In this document: one piece after another, positions 1 through 9,654 of the stretch
How the letters are laid out: every line of letters begins with the position of its first letter
Numbering within the stretch: position 1 is the stretch's first letter
NCBI GenBank assembly: GCA_009760855.2
Contig: WPIO01000164.1
Coordinates: 242,001-306,000 of the forward strand
Origin: Cristatella mucedo
Lineage: Eukaryota; Bryozoa; Phylactolaemata; Cristatellidae
Reading direction: 5' to 3'
Length of the DNA stretch: 64,000 nucleotides
Translations under genes and position numbers: made by a program
Notes under the pieces: generated by a model
Database searches by the model: none
What the model was told of the DNA's origin: nothing
Seen by the model: only the letters and a program-made list of their open reading frames with translations

Positions 1-83
1 CTTCAGCACGAAAAGCACTTAGAAACACAAGGGCATGTTATGCTTGGTATGTGAACAGTCTATCTGAGCTAATACCTCATTAG

Positions 84-235
84 CCGAGCTGGTTTGGTCT
101 AGCGGTTAAGGTGCTCGCCCCGACCAAAGACTGTCTGAGGTCGCGGGCTCTAGCCCCGAGGCACACGTGAAGCCCCTGAATAGAGATTAAGTCCTCTTGG
201 GGCGCTATATAAATGAATTATATTATTAGTTATAT
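84..235 (+). mobile_element. tRNA-derived SINE (SINE-1), complete copy
   Basis: About 152 bp. The head is tRNA-like, with an A-box-like GGTCTAGCGGTTAAGG at 96-111 and a B-box-like GGGCTCTAGCCC at 145-156. The 3' part, GAGATTAAGTCCTCTTGGGGCGC, is close to the LINE-A terminal hairpin. The 5-bp sequence ATTAG flanks it at 79-83 and 236-240. Tandem unit 2 keeps the uninterrupted site at 1187-1191, which fixes the insertion boundaries. It would be transcribed by RNA polymerase III from its internal boxes and mobilised by LINE-A enzymes (inference from the shared tail). Confidence 0.85.
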
Positions 236-649
236 ATTAGCTGAGATTTAAAACTCGTGCAGTCATTGCAGATTTTCGGAGATCTCGAAAATGAGTTCTG
301 TGCATGTGTGCACTTGAAATGGTGGCCATATAACCATCAGATTTGATACAGCGTGTAGGACTAATTTGATTCACTAAAGCTGAATAGCTATTGGCCCAAG
401 AGAAAACATTCGGTTGAAATAAATCCAGTATTTGTACGTTGAATGCAATACTTGTTAACACGATATACGAGTAGAACGCTTAAATAGGATCCTCGGATAG
501 AACTGGGGCTGTATCCGGGCACTTAGCTTGCACTGAAAACGAAGTGAGTTAAAGACAGGTGACATTAGGCACAAGATTTCCTCAAATGTTTATGCAAAGC
601 CAAACACACGTCAAAACAGAATATGGTGGAATGAAAATTTGCGTTTACA

Positions 650-731
650 GGTTGCCTTATAATGCATGGGAACCACCGGAGCCTACTGAAGACTGGGATG
701 CCGAATATGCTGCTGGTCTAAATTCAAGGTA
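650..731 (+). pseudogene. Exon-like segment, GTSF1/Asterix-tail-like motif, copy 1
   Basis: An open frame encodes RLPYNAWEPPEPTEDWDAEYAAGLNSR. It is preceded by an acceptor-like TTTACAG and followed by AAG|GTATTT, a weakened donor. The same peptide pattern occurs at 1604-1687 and 20111-20201. The spacing of W, E-D and W matches the recalled tail of GTSF1/Asterix proteins (W, nine residues, WD). The open frame 559-858 continues past the donor into LINE-derived sequence and need not be translated. It is probably a duplicated, perhaps unused exon. The family call is an inference. Confidence 0.4.
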
Positions 732-1103
732 TTTCCTGTGTTTAGGATTTAGGAGGCACCCATACAATTTCGTTAATAGTGCCACTAGCTGCACTTGCAA
801 GCTGACTCTGAGCATATTACCTCTAGCCGTTTTATTAGTATTTTTTTATCAAGCGTAATTCCGTTCACAATTCGATCGTGTTTCTTGTATAATAACTGAA
901 ACCGTGGCACTGCCAATGTTTAACTTGGTTTGCAACTCTGATGTAACCGGAAAATAAGTGTAAACATGAAGGAAGTTAGTCGCTCACATTGTGCTTGCTC
1001 AAATACGTGACAGCCTACAAGCGTGCAAATTAAAAAACGAAAGAGGTCAGGGCCACTCGTTAGTTACTAGCAGCTAGCTACTGAGCATTTACTGAGTCTC
1101 ATA

Positions 1104-1904
1104 GACGCAAGGATGAAAAGTAAGGATTAGAAGCACAAGGGCATGTTATTCTTGGTATGTAAACAGTTCATCCGAGCTAATACGTCATTAGCTGAGATTT
1201 CAAACTCGTGCAGTCATTGCAGATTGTCGGAGATCTCGAAAATGAGTTCCGTGCATCTGTGCACACGAAATGGTGGCCATATAACAAACAGATTTGATAC
1301 AGGCTTTAAGATTAATTTGATTTACTAAAGCTGAATAGTTATTGGTCCAAGAGAAAGCATTCGGTTAACATGAATCCAGTATTTTTACTTTGAATGCAAT
1401 ACTTGTTAACAGGATATAATAGTCGGATGCTCTAATAGCATCCTCGGATAGAACTGGGGCTGTATCCGGGCAGTTTACATGTGCTGAAAAAGAAGCGAGT
1501 TAAAAGGCGGGTGACACTAGGTCCGCGAATTGTGTGAATTTATGTGCAATGCTTAATCCTCATCTATATAGCAAATGCTATGAGGAAGAATTGCGTTTTC
1601 AGGTTGCCTTACAATTTATGGAAACCACAGGAGCCTATTGAAGACTGGGATGCCGATAATGCGGCAGGTCAAAATTCAAGGTATTTCCTGTTGTTAGGAT
1701 TTAAGAGGCATGCATACGATTTCTTAAATAAGGCCACTAACCACACTTGCACGCTGTATCTGTGCCTTTTACCCCTAGCCATGTTATCAATTTTGCTTAT
1801 TACACATGGTACCGCTCATGTGACAGCCCACAAGCATGCAAACTCAAAAACAACAGCGGTCAGGGCCACTCACTAGTTCGGCGCGTAGCAACTAAGCCTT
1901 TTGG
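1104..1904 (+). repeat. Tandem unit 2 (exon-containing, no SINE)
   Basis: Direct repeat of unit 1, about 800 bp. It preserves the pre-insertion site of SINE-1 at 1187-1191. It lacks about 150 bp of the region after the exon-like segment that unit 1 has. The stretch at 1735-1800 matches the LINE-A 3' UTR block GCCACTAACCACA...CCCCTAGCCATGTTAT closely, so a LINE end predates the duplication. Confidence 0.8.
1604..1687 (+). pseudogene. Exon-like segment, GTSF1/Asterix-tail-like motif, copy 2
   Basis: It encodes YNLWKPQEPIEDWDADNA between an acceptor-like TGCGTTTTCAG and AAG|GTATTT. Compared with copy 1 it has A-to-L, E-to-K, P-to-Q, T-to-I and E-to-D replacements but keeps the W...EDWD spacing. 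The donor carries the same GTATTT as copy 1, while the 20-kb copy has the consensus GTATGT. Copies 1 and 2 are therefore the closer pair. The surrounding open frame (1544-1876) runs on into LINE-like 3' UTR. Confidence 0.4.
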
Positions 1905-2052
1905 AATCAGGCACATGTAAGCAAGAAAGGCACGTAGAGACACAAGGGTATGTTACGTTTGATAGCAAATAGTTCATCTGAGCTAATACCTCATTAGCTG
2001 AGATTTGAATGGTGTGCAGTTGTTGCAGATTTTGGCTGATCGCGAAAATGAG
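1905..2052 (+). repeat. Tandem unit 3 (truncated)
   Basis: It starts with the same GTAGAGACACAAGGGTATG block and CTCATTAGCTGAGATTTG segment as units 1 and 2, then stops at the CGAAAATGAGTT point, where LINE-A sequence begins. It has no exon-like segment. It is an uninterrupted witness of the SINE-1 target. Confidence 0.75.
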
Positions 2053-3200
2053 TTAAGTTTTACTTGATCTTGCAGAAGCGTTTGATACTTTGATCATCAA
2101 GTCCTTACGGAGGGTTTTTGCTGGGTCCTCTTGTTTGGTTCTTTGCGTGATTATGTTCGCTGATTCAGTGCATATTAACACTAACCATATGATCGGCTTC
2201 CTTTGCACCACATGTTAACGGTTAATGGCTCTTGCCCCAGATGTTAACTGAGAACTCTTATGAGCAGTTGAAGCTTCACCACTCGGTTGGGGCTTCACTG
2301 CTCGCAGGTTTACCGGCTCCTTACCTGATATTCCCTGTGATAATCCTTCAGATTGCATCTCTAGCTTCTTTGTTAAGAAGATTGGTAAGATCAGGAAGTA
2401 CATCCATAAGATGGCAGCATCCCCTCTGAAATCCTGTTCTCCAATTCCATATGACACCTCAATGTTTACATTCCATGAGCTCAATATTTACCTCGTCGTG
2501 AAGTTCCCATCGTATTTTCACGGCTTAGACTTCCCCTTCAATGACGACCATACGCAATTCAGGCTCTCAATTATGTGGTTGAAACTTGGTTGTATCTTTG
2601 CTTTGATCCCCCTCTGCCCTACATCCAGTAGAATGCTTTTAACTCTCTTTGTTTTTTTTGTATTTATGACGTACATACATGGATGGGCTCACACCTTTCT
2701 TAAAATTAATGATAGAACCAACATACTGGTTCTAGAGAAGCTGCGTGCGATCCAAATATTGAAAAAGCTAACTCTCAAAATCAGCTCTACCAGAATATCT
2801 CACGCTGAGTCAGTACGAAATCTAAACTTCATATTCCAAAGTGAACTTTCCATGGACGACCGCACCAGCTCCACCATCAGGTCTGCCTACTTTCAGCTAT
2901 ATGCCATTGCTCAAAATCGGGCTTATTTAGAAAGGGATAACGAATCTAAATTAGTTCACCTGTTCGTGACTGCCGTCTTAGCTACTGTAACCCGGTGCTT
3001 GCTAGTCCACCTGCAAGTGGACTCAAGCACTTAAAGCTGCTGCAAAACTTTGCAGCGAGGTTTTTCTGACGTTAGCCTCGTAATGGTAAGGCCCCAACAC
3101 TTCTAGCTAACCACTACCGGCTCCAAGTTGAGAACGCATCAAATTCAAGGTTTCTTCACTAACTTTCAGGACCCTTCATTTTTTGGCTCGACGTGACAAT
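2053..3200 (+). mobile_element. LINE-A relic, scrambled RT
   Basis: Pieces of the LINE-A protein occur in plus orientation but out of order. An RT motif-A-like stretch (LLDLAEAFDT) lies at 2055-2100. The linker (SLPDIP..., FVKKIGKIRK, MAASPLKSCSPIP) lies at 2300-2480. A degraded YADD region (FNDDHTQF) is near 2535. The thumb (RTNILVLEKL..., ISHAESVRNLNFIFQSEL) is at 2700-2870, and the C-terminal region decays by 3200. The 207-residue open frame 2411-3034 is a chance fusion of these. No tail is visible. Confidence 0.75.
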
Positions 3201-3204
3201 GTGC

Positions 3205-4188
3205 TAGATATGAAGAACGCAGGCTAATGCAGGCCTGTTAAGACGATCGTAGCAAGAGTTAGACTCTGCATCAGTTGATCAGCCTGGAGCTATCACTACT
3301 CGCCGAGAAAATACACTAGTGTAAGGATATATTAGATCGGTGTCGTTTTATATCTGCTCGCTCGCTACGAATTTATAGTTCTCATCCACAAAGCTCATGC
3401 CCATGAAAGTATCAGCCAGCAGTGAAGCATGGTGGAGACACTACACTATCAAATCTGTGGTTTTCAATTAAAGACCACATACTAACCGAACACTTTATAC
3501 CATCATCCCGGTGCTGCTCATTGGCAGACCAACTTAGTGTAGCCATAACCGAGATTGTTTTTCATTTGTTTTTGAAGGGGTTGTACCCAAGCCTTTTAAA
3601 TTGGAAATCATTAGAAAGATACTTTAAAAACCCTTAACTAGATACATTTATAGTTGCCAACTATTGCACAATTTGCTCTCTTCCGTAATTGTCAAAGAAA
3701 CTTAAAAATAGACATAGCATATATTGAAAAGAATGAGAGGTCAGAAAAATGTAAATCGAGGCTCAAGCGGCAGAAATCCACTGAATAAGCTCTCTTACTA
3801 ACCAATGACGAAACCTAATGACGTAACTTTGTAAACAGCAACAATTACGGGCACATCACTGCCATAGCTCAGCACCATCTATCAGTTGCCTTCAAAGCCG
3901 GTGATCATGATGCCCTAGTGGAACGTTTGAGAACAGCCTTCGGTCTGAAACACCGAGAAGTGGTATGGTTTAAATTTTACTTATCTAATTCTGTTAAATT
4001 GATCTCCTGTGTGGCCTAGTCGCATCCACCAGACAAGTTACCCATGCATTTAATAAAGTGTCCATACTCGGTCCATTGCTGTACTCCTTTCATCCTCAAC
4101 ATCTTGGAAAAGCGTGTACGTCCCATGAAATAGGATATCACTTTACATCTGCCTTTTTCATTTACACCATAAGCATTTGCCTCAGCAA
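3205..4188 (+). mobile_element. LINE-B relic, 5' part (interrupted)
   Basis: The start (AAGAACGCAGGCTAATGCAGG) is shared with 7190. RT finger residues (SLADQLSVAITEIVFH..., LKGLYPSLLN) lie at 3510-3640, and the palm region runs on to CCTCAGCAACTGATA at about 4194. The element resumes at 4669 after a LINE-A insertion. Many stops are present. The two related copies (here and 7190-8475) look like one LINE-B subfamily. Confidence 0.7.
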
Positions 4189-4668
4189 CTGATATTAATA
4201 ATAATAATACATTCGATAAAGCACCCTCAGAGAACTTAATCTCTTTCTAAAAGCTATATATTTGCTGCAAAGAAAACACAATAAACTGACGAGCGGTATG
4301 TGGTTGATAAGCAACTCAACATTTTTAGTGGTGGCATGCACAGGGTCGGCATGCCCATGTGGTTATTGCTAGCATGCAACAGCGTCAGCACGCATAGACC
4401 AGCAAGCAGTAAGTTACAGAAGTCAAGACGGAATGTCCTAGTCACAAATGCATGGGCCAATTTAGACGTGGTAGCCATGTCAAAAAAGCCCGAATTAAAG
4501 CAATGTTATCTAGCTGACAGTAGACAGACTTATTTGTGGAGCTGATGAGGATTAGAAATGAGAGGTAGCCTGGAGCCTATGAATGAAGAGACCTAAAAGT
4601 GAGCAACGTAACCTAGAAGTCAATCCCTTGCTTGACTGGTAGCCAGTGCAGGTCGGCGAAAGCTGATA
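4189..4668 (-). mobile_element. LINE-A 3' fragment nested in LINE-B
   Basis: A minus-strand LINE-A tail begins with (TAATAATAA) at the left, followed by the terminal hairpin, the 3' UTR and a rearranged piece of the C-terminal domain. The insert 4195-4662 is flanked by CTGATA at 4189-4194 and 4663-4668, a 6-bp target-site duplication. The LINE-B reading resumes across it (CAGCAACTGA / GATAAACTGAAAGC). The open frames 4254-4478 and 4300-4545 here are not genes. Confidence 0.85.
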
Positions 4669-4842
4669 AACTGAAAGCTTACCTTGCAGACATTTGATTT
4701 TGGATTTCGGCTAATTTTGTTGCACTAAACGGCGATAAAACTGAACGGCGGCTCATAGGACACCGTGAGATTGCATCTAGACTAGAAGGCTTTGCTCTTC
4801 GAAAAGGTAATTCGGTCATGCGACCGTTATCATGCTATGCTC
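4669..4842 (+). mobile_element. LINE-B relic, continuation
   Basis: This continues the copy starting at 3205: LADIRSW...KLNGDKT-like sequence and CTCATAGGACACC, matching LINE-B at 55850-55960. It ends near 4842, where LINE-A coding sequence begins. Confidence 0.7.
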
Positions 4843-5697
4843 ACTGTTCGCCCTCGCCCAGACGGCTTATAGTTTACCACAGACATTAAACTATCTAGGT
4901 CTACTAAGCGCAAGTTTGAAAAAGCATAAAAATAATCAGGACTGATGGTCCATCAACAGGCATACGAGGACTATAGTAGGTCGTACCAATCGATCTTAGC
5001 AAAGGCCAATTCTGGCTTCTATAGAAACATTGTTGAATCACAGGTGCACAATCCAAAAATGCGGATGTCAACGACCAACCATCTCCTCAACCGCTCCAAA
5101 ATTGGCTCCTTACCTGATGATCCTTCTGATGATCTAGTGAATTGCTTCTCTCGATTCTTTGTGCAGAAGATAGACCAGATCAGGGAGTCCATCCCTGTGA
5201 TGACTACAACCCCGTTGGAATGCTGTTCCCCGATTCCCGGCTTCTCCTCAATGTCTAAATTTAAGCAGGTCACTAGTGATTTCATCCTAAAGTTCATATC
5301 CCGACGCCGTAATGGCTCAATAGGTAAGGCGGTTGCTTTTCCCGACTTCGGCCCCGAGGTCGTGGGTTCGAATCCTGCGGTGGGCGATACTTTATCACCA
5401 CTGCAAGCTGTGGTGATTGTCGTAAAGACTCTTCTATCACTATACAAAAAGAGACTGTTAAATCAGCTAGTATTTATTTATTATTTATTATCCTAATGAA
5501 AGAAGACAAGTTCTTTGGAACCTATTCCCACTGTCATGCTCCTACGTTGCATTGATCTGCTGCTACCGGGCTTAACTGGCATCATTAACCTGTCATTAGC
5601 CTCAGGTCATGTCCCAGCACTTCAAAAAAAGCTGTAGTCAGGCAAATGCTCAAGAAGCATCTAGAAAGACATTGAGCTTTTTTAGGGCACTGTATGA
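4843..5697 (+). mobile_element. LINE-A copy, internally deleted, SINE-interrupted
   Basis: It begins near the end of the endonuclease domain (GLWFTTDIKLSR). The linker follows (ETLLNH..., LPDDPSDDL, FVQKIDQIRESIP, TTPLECCSPIPG). Coding is broken at 5301 by SINE-2 and resumes at 5494 with the rest of the linker and RT fingers. At about 5655 it jumps directly into the 3' terminal hairpin (CATCTAGAAAGACATTGAGC). That tail is itself split by another LINE-A at 5698, and its last bases resume at 6869. Confidence 0.8.
5302..5488 (+). mobile_element. tRNA-derived SINE (SINE-2), complete copy
   Basis: About 187 bp. The A-box-like TGGCTCAATAGGTAAGG is at 5313-5329 and a perfect B-box consensus, GGTTCGAATCC, at 5365-5375. 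The body (CACTGCAAGCTGTGGTGATTG, TATACAAAAAGAGACTGTTAAATCAG) and the (TTTA)n tail match the copy at 50425. It is flanked by TATCC at 5297-5301 and 5489-5493. The host LINE-A reads through cleanly when it is removed. The tail differs from LINE-A and LINE-B. Confidence 0.85.
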
Positions 5698-5959
5698 ATA
5701 ATAATAATAATAATAATATTGCACTTGATAAAGCGCCCTCAAACAACTTAATCTCTTTCTAGGCGCTTTACATTTGCTGCAAAGTGATATGCGATAGAAT
5801 AGTAAGTAAAATCATGCTTGAAAAACAAACAAAATGAATTATAGGGTTAGGGGTGACATGCACAGGGTCAGCATGCAAATGTGGTTAGTGACAGCATGCA
5901 CAGTGTCAGCACGCGTAAGCACGTGAAGGACGAATCACAGGGACCCACTAAATGATGTC

Positions 5960-6418
5960 CTAAATAGGTGTTTTTAACTTTCTTTTAAATGTGGTCAGGT
6001 CATGGGATGTTCTGACGCAGGTCGGGAGGGAGTTCCAGGCTTTGGGAGCATACGAGCTAAATGCACGGTCTCCAAAGGATTTAAGGTTTGTACGAGGTAT
6101 TTCCAGACTGTTGGATTCCGAGAAGCGGGTGGTACGATGCTTGGCCTGATGGGGTATTATATCTGAAAGATAGGCTGGAGCCATAGAATTAAGAGACCTA
6201 AAAGTGAGCCACAAAACCTTGAAGTCAATCCGTCGTCTCACTGGTAGCCAGTGCAGGTCGGCGAGAAGTGGAGTAATGTGGCAACTGCGAAGCTCACGGC
6301 AGACAAGTCTAGCTGCCGAGTTTTGCACCAGCTGCAATCGCCTGATCGCACATGCTGGTAGGCCAGTAAGCAGTGAGTTGCAAAAGTCGAGACGGGATGT
6401 CACGAATGCATGGACCAA
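5960..6418 (-). pseudogene. LINE-A C-terminal domain ORF (152 aa)
   Basis: This open frame is the C-terminal part of the LINE-A protein after the RT thumb. It holds [31 protein letters not shown], the LHWLPVRRRIDFKV block, [20 protein letters not shown], and [19 protein letters not shown] near the end. The family's C-terminal domain is normally continuous with the RT. Here a frame break separates it from the YADD part at 6561-6827. The start codon is fortuitous. Confidence 0.85.
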
Positions 6419-6560
6419 CTTGGACGTGGTATCCTTATCTAAACAAGCCCTAATTTTAGCAACGTTATGAAGCTGAAAATAGGCAGATTTGACTGTGGAG
6501 CTGATGTGGTCGTCTAACGAGAGGTCGCTTTGGAATATGACAGCTAGATTTCGAGCTGAT

Positions 6561-6827
6561 TCAACTGGAGATATGCTGGCAGAGCCAATTTTGAGTCAGC
6601 CTTTCCAATTTCTGAATCACACTGGGTTTGCCCATAACTAGTAAGTTAGTTTTGTCATCGTTTAGTTTTAGAAAATTTGCTGCCATCCATGTGCGGATGT
6701 CATCAATGCATGCAGCAAGTGAGTTTAGAGAATTTGAGGTGCTCGAAGGCTGGGAGGGATCAAAGCAAAGGTACAACTGAGTGTCATCTGCATAGAAGTG
6801 AAAGCCTAGATTGTGCTTGGCACTCAC
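6561..6827 (-). pseudogene. LINE-A RT palm/thumb fragment (88 aa)
   Basis: It reads [20 protein letters not shown] and continues to AACIDDIRTWMAANFLKLND and DKTNLLVMGKP. The catalytic YADD box is intact. Family copies continue with KIGSASISPVESARN, but a frameshift replaces this near the end. The N-terminus coincides with the 5' truncation of the element. Confidence 0.85.
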
Positions 6828-7189
6828 ATCAGCAAGAGGCAGAGTAAAAACCGTGAAAAGGACCGGACGTGCATTATTGTTATTCTTTTTATTAACCTAT
6901 TGCAAAAAGGTGTAAGATTCTTGGCCTATTTATGAGTACAGTAACAGACACAAAACCTGCATGGGAGTGGAATCTAAACACGGGGTGTGAAGACGTGCTT
7001 AGTCAGTAGTAGATAATAGTCATTTCCATGCAAATGCTAAAAGCCTTGTTCCTGGGCGTGCAGGACTACGGTGGTGTTGCCAAAGAACTTCATACAAGGT
7101 AATTATTTAAGGGCCATTTAGTGTTTTTAGAGGATCCTAATGAGAAAAGTACGAGTGCACTTGGATTGGTAATTCTGCTAGATAGGAAG

Positions 7190-8475
7190 AACCCAGGCTA
7201 ATGCGAGCCCCTTAGGAGGGTTGCAACAAGAATCAGACTCTGCATCATTTGATCAGCATGAAGCTATCACTACTCAGCCATGGAAATACGCAAGCACATG
7301 GATTTATTTGAACGGTATCAGTATATTTCTGTTTGTTTCCTAAGAATACGTGAAAGTTCCTATCTCCACGTTGCCTGATGCTGAAATTATCAGTCAGCAG
7401 TAATGTAAGGTGGAGAGCCTATACCATCATCTGCCCAGTCTTAAGAGGTAAATACATGAATACATGAAAAAAATAAATGATATAGGATTGTTAGTTAGTA
7501 TGCAGTAACTGAAGATCCTATATCATAATTTCTATGGTGTTATATTTCAGACCAACTGAGTGCAGCTATAAACGAGATCGTGATGTGATTCATTCTCTGG
7601 AACAAGGGGTTATACACAGGTAGTCGTTAGACTGATACTTAAAACCCTGAATGAGACACATAAGTCTTTGCAAACAATCGTCAAGTTCCTCTTCTACCAT
7701 AAGTGTTAAATACACTTCAAAATTAGTAAGCAAACAGCTGGGAATAGAGATTGAAAAGAATATAATGTCAGAAAAACTGAAATCGTCGCTCAAGCGGCAG
7801 AACTTCACTGCAACTGCTCTTCTCTATGTAACCAATGACATACTAAAAAGCAACGGTGACGAAAATATCATAGCCCTACACTCAGCTACACCTATCAGCT
7901 GCCTTCAACACCAGCGATGACGATGTCCTACTGGAATGATTGACAACAGCCATGGTTTTGCAGACAGAGCTCTGGCATGGTTTAAATCATGCTTATCTGT
8001 TAGTGTTTAATCCAAGTCGTGCGGGTCTCAGGTGTCATCCACCGGACCAGTCATCCGTGTCAACCATATAAGGTTCATCCTTGGTCCGTTGCTGCTCTCA
8101 GTTTATACTCAAACTCTGGGAAAAGTGACTCAAGCCCATGGAATAGGCTCTCATTTTTACAGCTGTAATTGCCATTTAAAACACCGGAATCTGCTGCACA
8201 AACTGTTAGAGATGCCTGCAATGCCGAAATTTGATCTTGGATTTTGACCAATTTCCTGAAACTAAAAGACGATACAACTTAATTGTGGCTCATAGAACAT
8301 CCTATGAGTGAGGGCTGTACTAAAAGGCATTGCTCTTCTAAGATGCTGTTGTGCGACCATCGTCATGAAGTCGATAGTTTGTGTCACCTTTGACAGCTGC
8401 ATCAGTTTTGAAAGTTTCAATAATCGGACGTTTCCACAGCTAGTTGTCACGTGCCATTTAGGCTCGGTCTCGTGT
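7190..8475 (+). mobile_element. LINE-B relic (subfamily shared with 3205)
   Basis: Similarity starts with AAGAACCCAGGCTAATGC, as at 3205. Readable RT blocks are the fingers at 7540-7660, VTNDILKSNGDEN at 7830-7870, LGPLLLSVYTQTLGKV with HGIGSHFY at 8085-8160, and the FDSCISFESF block at 8385-8430. It lacks the C-terminal domain and tail and is full of frameshifts. A short duplicated piece with about 100 bp of extra sequence lies at 7420-7545. The open frames 7651-7920 and 8032-8247 are parts of it. Confidence 0.7.
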
Positions 8476-9654
8476 TACAAGTGGTGCAAGCGATGGTAAG
8501 ATGAGTGCGCTATTGTATGCGATCTAAAGTCTCTATTTGAACATTTGATGCATCATTCGCTGAGCTTGTGAGTAAATCCGATGTAAGCCCTCGTTCCTAC
8601 ATTGGTTAGAATTTATTTCATTAGAAGCCGATTTTCTAATCATCTCAAACTGCAAGCTCGGGAGAACAGTTTCTAGTTTTAGCGTATCTAGTTACTGGCA
8701 ACAAGTCGTCTACATCAAGTTCGAAACAAGGAAAAATACAAGTGAAGTTCGAATGATTTTATACATTGATTGTTTTACATTATAGCTGCACCGTTTTTCT
8801 GGCAGTACGCGACTCGACTGGCTCTGATACTCACTCTAGCAGGTGACATGCTTTGTTGACTATTTAAAGGCCTCACACATATAACTGGGCTTAAAAAGGT
8901 CCACGACAGCATTCGAACGAACAAAATTGGACCATGTTCTTGAAGAGAAACCACCTTACCTAGTGTGCCATAACTGCCAACTCTCTAATGTCCGTCGAGC
9001 ACGGAACAAGGCACTTCACTTTCTCTGCTCACTCAACTGATCGTATCCTTAGAAAAATGCATCGAGTGGCATTGAACTAGGCTTGTGCAATGATGCTTTG
9101 ACGTTATGCATGAATATGACACGCTGACACTGTATTGGCGTTATTTCGCAGTTGAAGATGGAGGCATGGGAAGACCATCCCGACTGGCAACTGCTTTTGT
9201 GGGCTGGTATCAACACCAACCGAAACGAGAAAACATGAGACCAACATCGCTCTGTAGGAACGGATGCCTTGTTTAGTAAATTTAGGATGTTGATGAAATG
9301 TTGAGGACTGTGTGGATATTGCAGCACCTATGTTTTATATACAATAATACAATTGTCCTGCCAGCAACGTGTAGACACGTCTCAGTTGATGGAGCAGGAT
9401 GTAGTGGCAGCAACAGCTACAGCGTTTAATTTGAAGATACAATTGTCGGTAGTGTTGTCGTTCATGCATCGGCAGGGTTGGCAGACTAAGATTATATTTG
9501 ATCAGCACATTGACATTCTATCTGTGCAGGGACTGCGGCTAGGTTGCATTGGAGCTACATAAATTAACGTGCTTCGATAGAGGAGATTATTGCTCTGACG
9601 AGCAGCAGGAGTAGTTATTGTCGACAGGAGAAGACAACTTCTTTTTTACCTTAC
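8476..9654. other. Unrecognised low-copy DNA
   Basis: No LINE or SINE signature. Open frames 9049-9327 (minus, 92 aa) and 9353-9562 (plus, 69 aa) show no recognisable domain. A ~20-bp match (CCACCTTACCTAGTGTGCCA) recurs near 61460, hinting at a further low-copy repeat. Confidence 0.4.

Larger units (their letters stand above)
1..1103 (+). repeat. Tandem unit 1 (exon-containing, SINE-interrupted)
   Basis: First of three direct repeats. The block starting TAGAAACACAAGGGCATG recurs near 1130 and 1940, and similarity between units 1 and 2 runs through the exon-like segment at about 650-731. Without the SINE-1 at 84-235 the unit is roughly 950 bp. Downstream of the exon-like segment, about 780-900, the sequence resembles the LINE-A 3' UTR (GCCACTAGCTGCACTTGCA...), so the duplicated unit already contained an old LINE 3' end. 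Unit 2 lacks part of that region. Confidence 0.8.
5698..6868 (-). mobile_element. LINE-A copy, RT palm to 3' end
   Basis: A 5'-truncated minus-strand copy, about 1.17 kb. On the plus strand it runs from (ATA)n, through hairpin, 3' UTR and C-terminal domain (6418 to 5960), to thumb and palm (6827 to 6561, with an intact [11 protein letters not shown]). It is truncated at GAAAAGGACCGGAC. It sits exactly in the (ATT) tail of the LINE-A copy at 4843-5697, whose last bases (GTGCATTATTGTTATT) reappear at 6869. Confidence 0.9.

Noticed and set aside
4254..4545. Overlapping ORFs of about 75-81 aa on both strands
   Set aside because: They lie in the LINE-A 3' UTR and C-terminal fragment; out of the family's reading frame.
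5302..5400. Possible tRNA gene (perfect B box)
   Set aside because: No acceptor stem or anticodon arm could be paired; the sequence continues into a SINE body and (TTTA)n tail, with target duplications and a second copy at 50425.
5019..5447. 142-aa minus-strand ORF
   Set aside because: Antisense of the LINE-A linker and SINE-2; no independent support.
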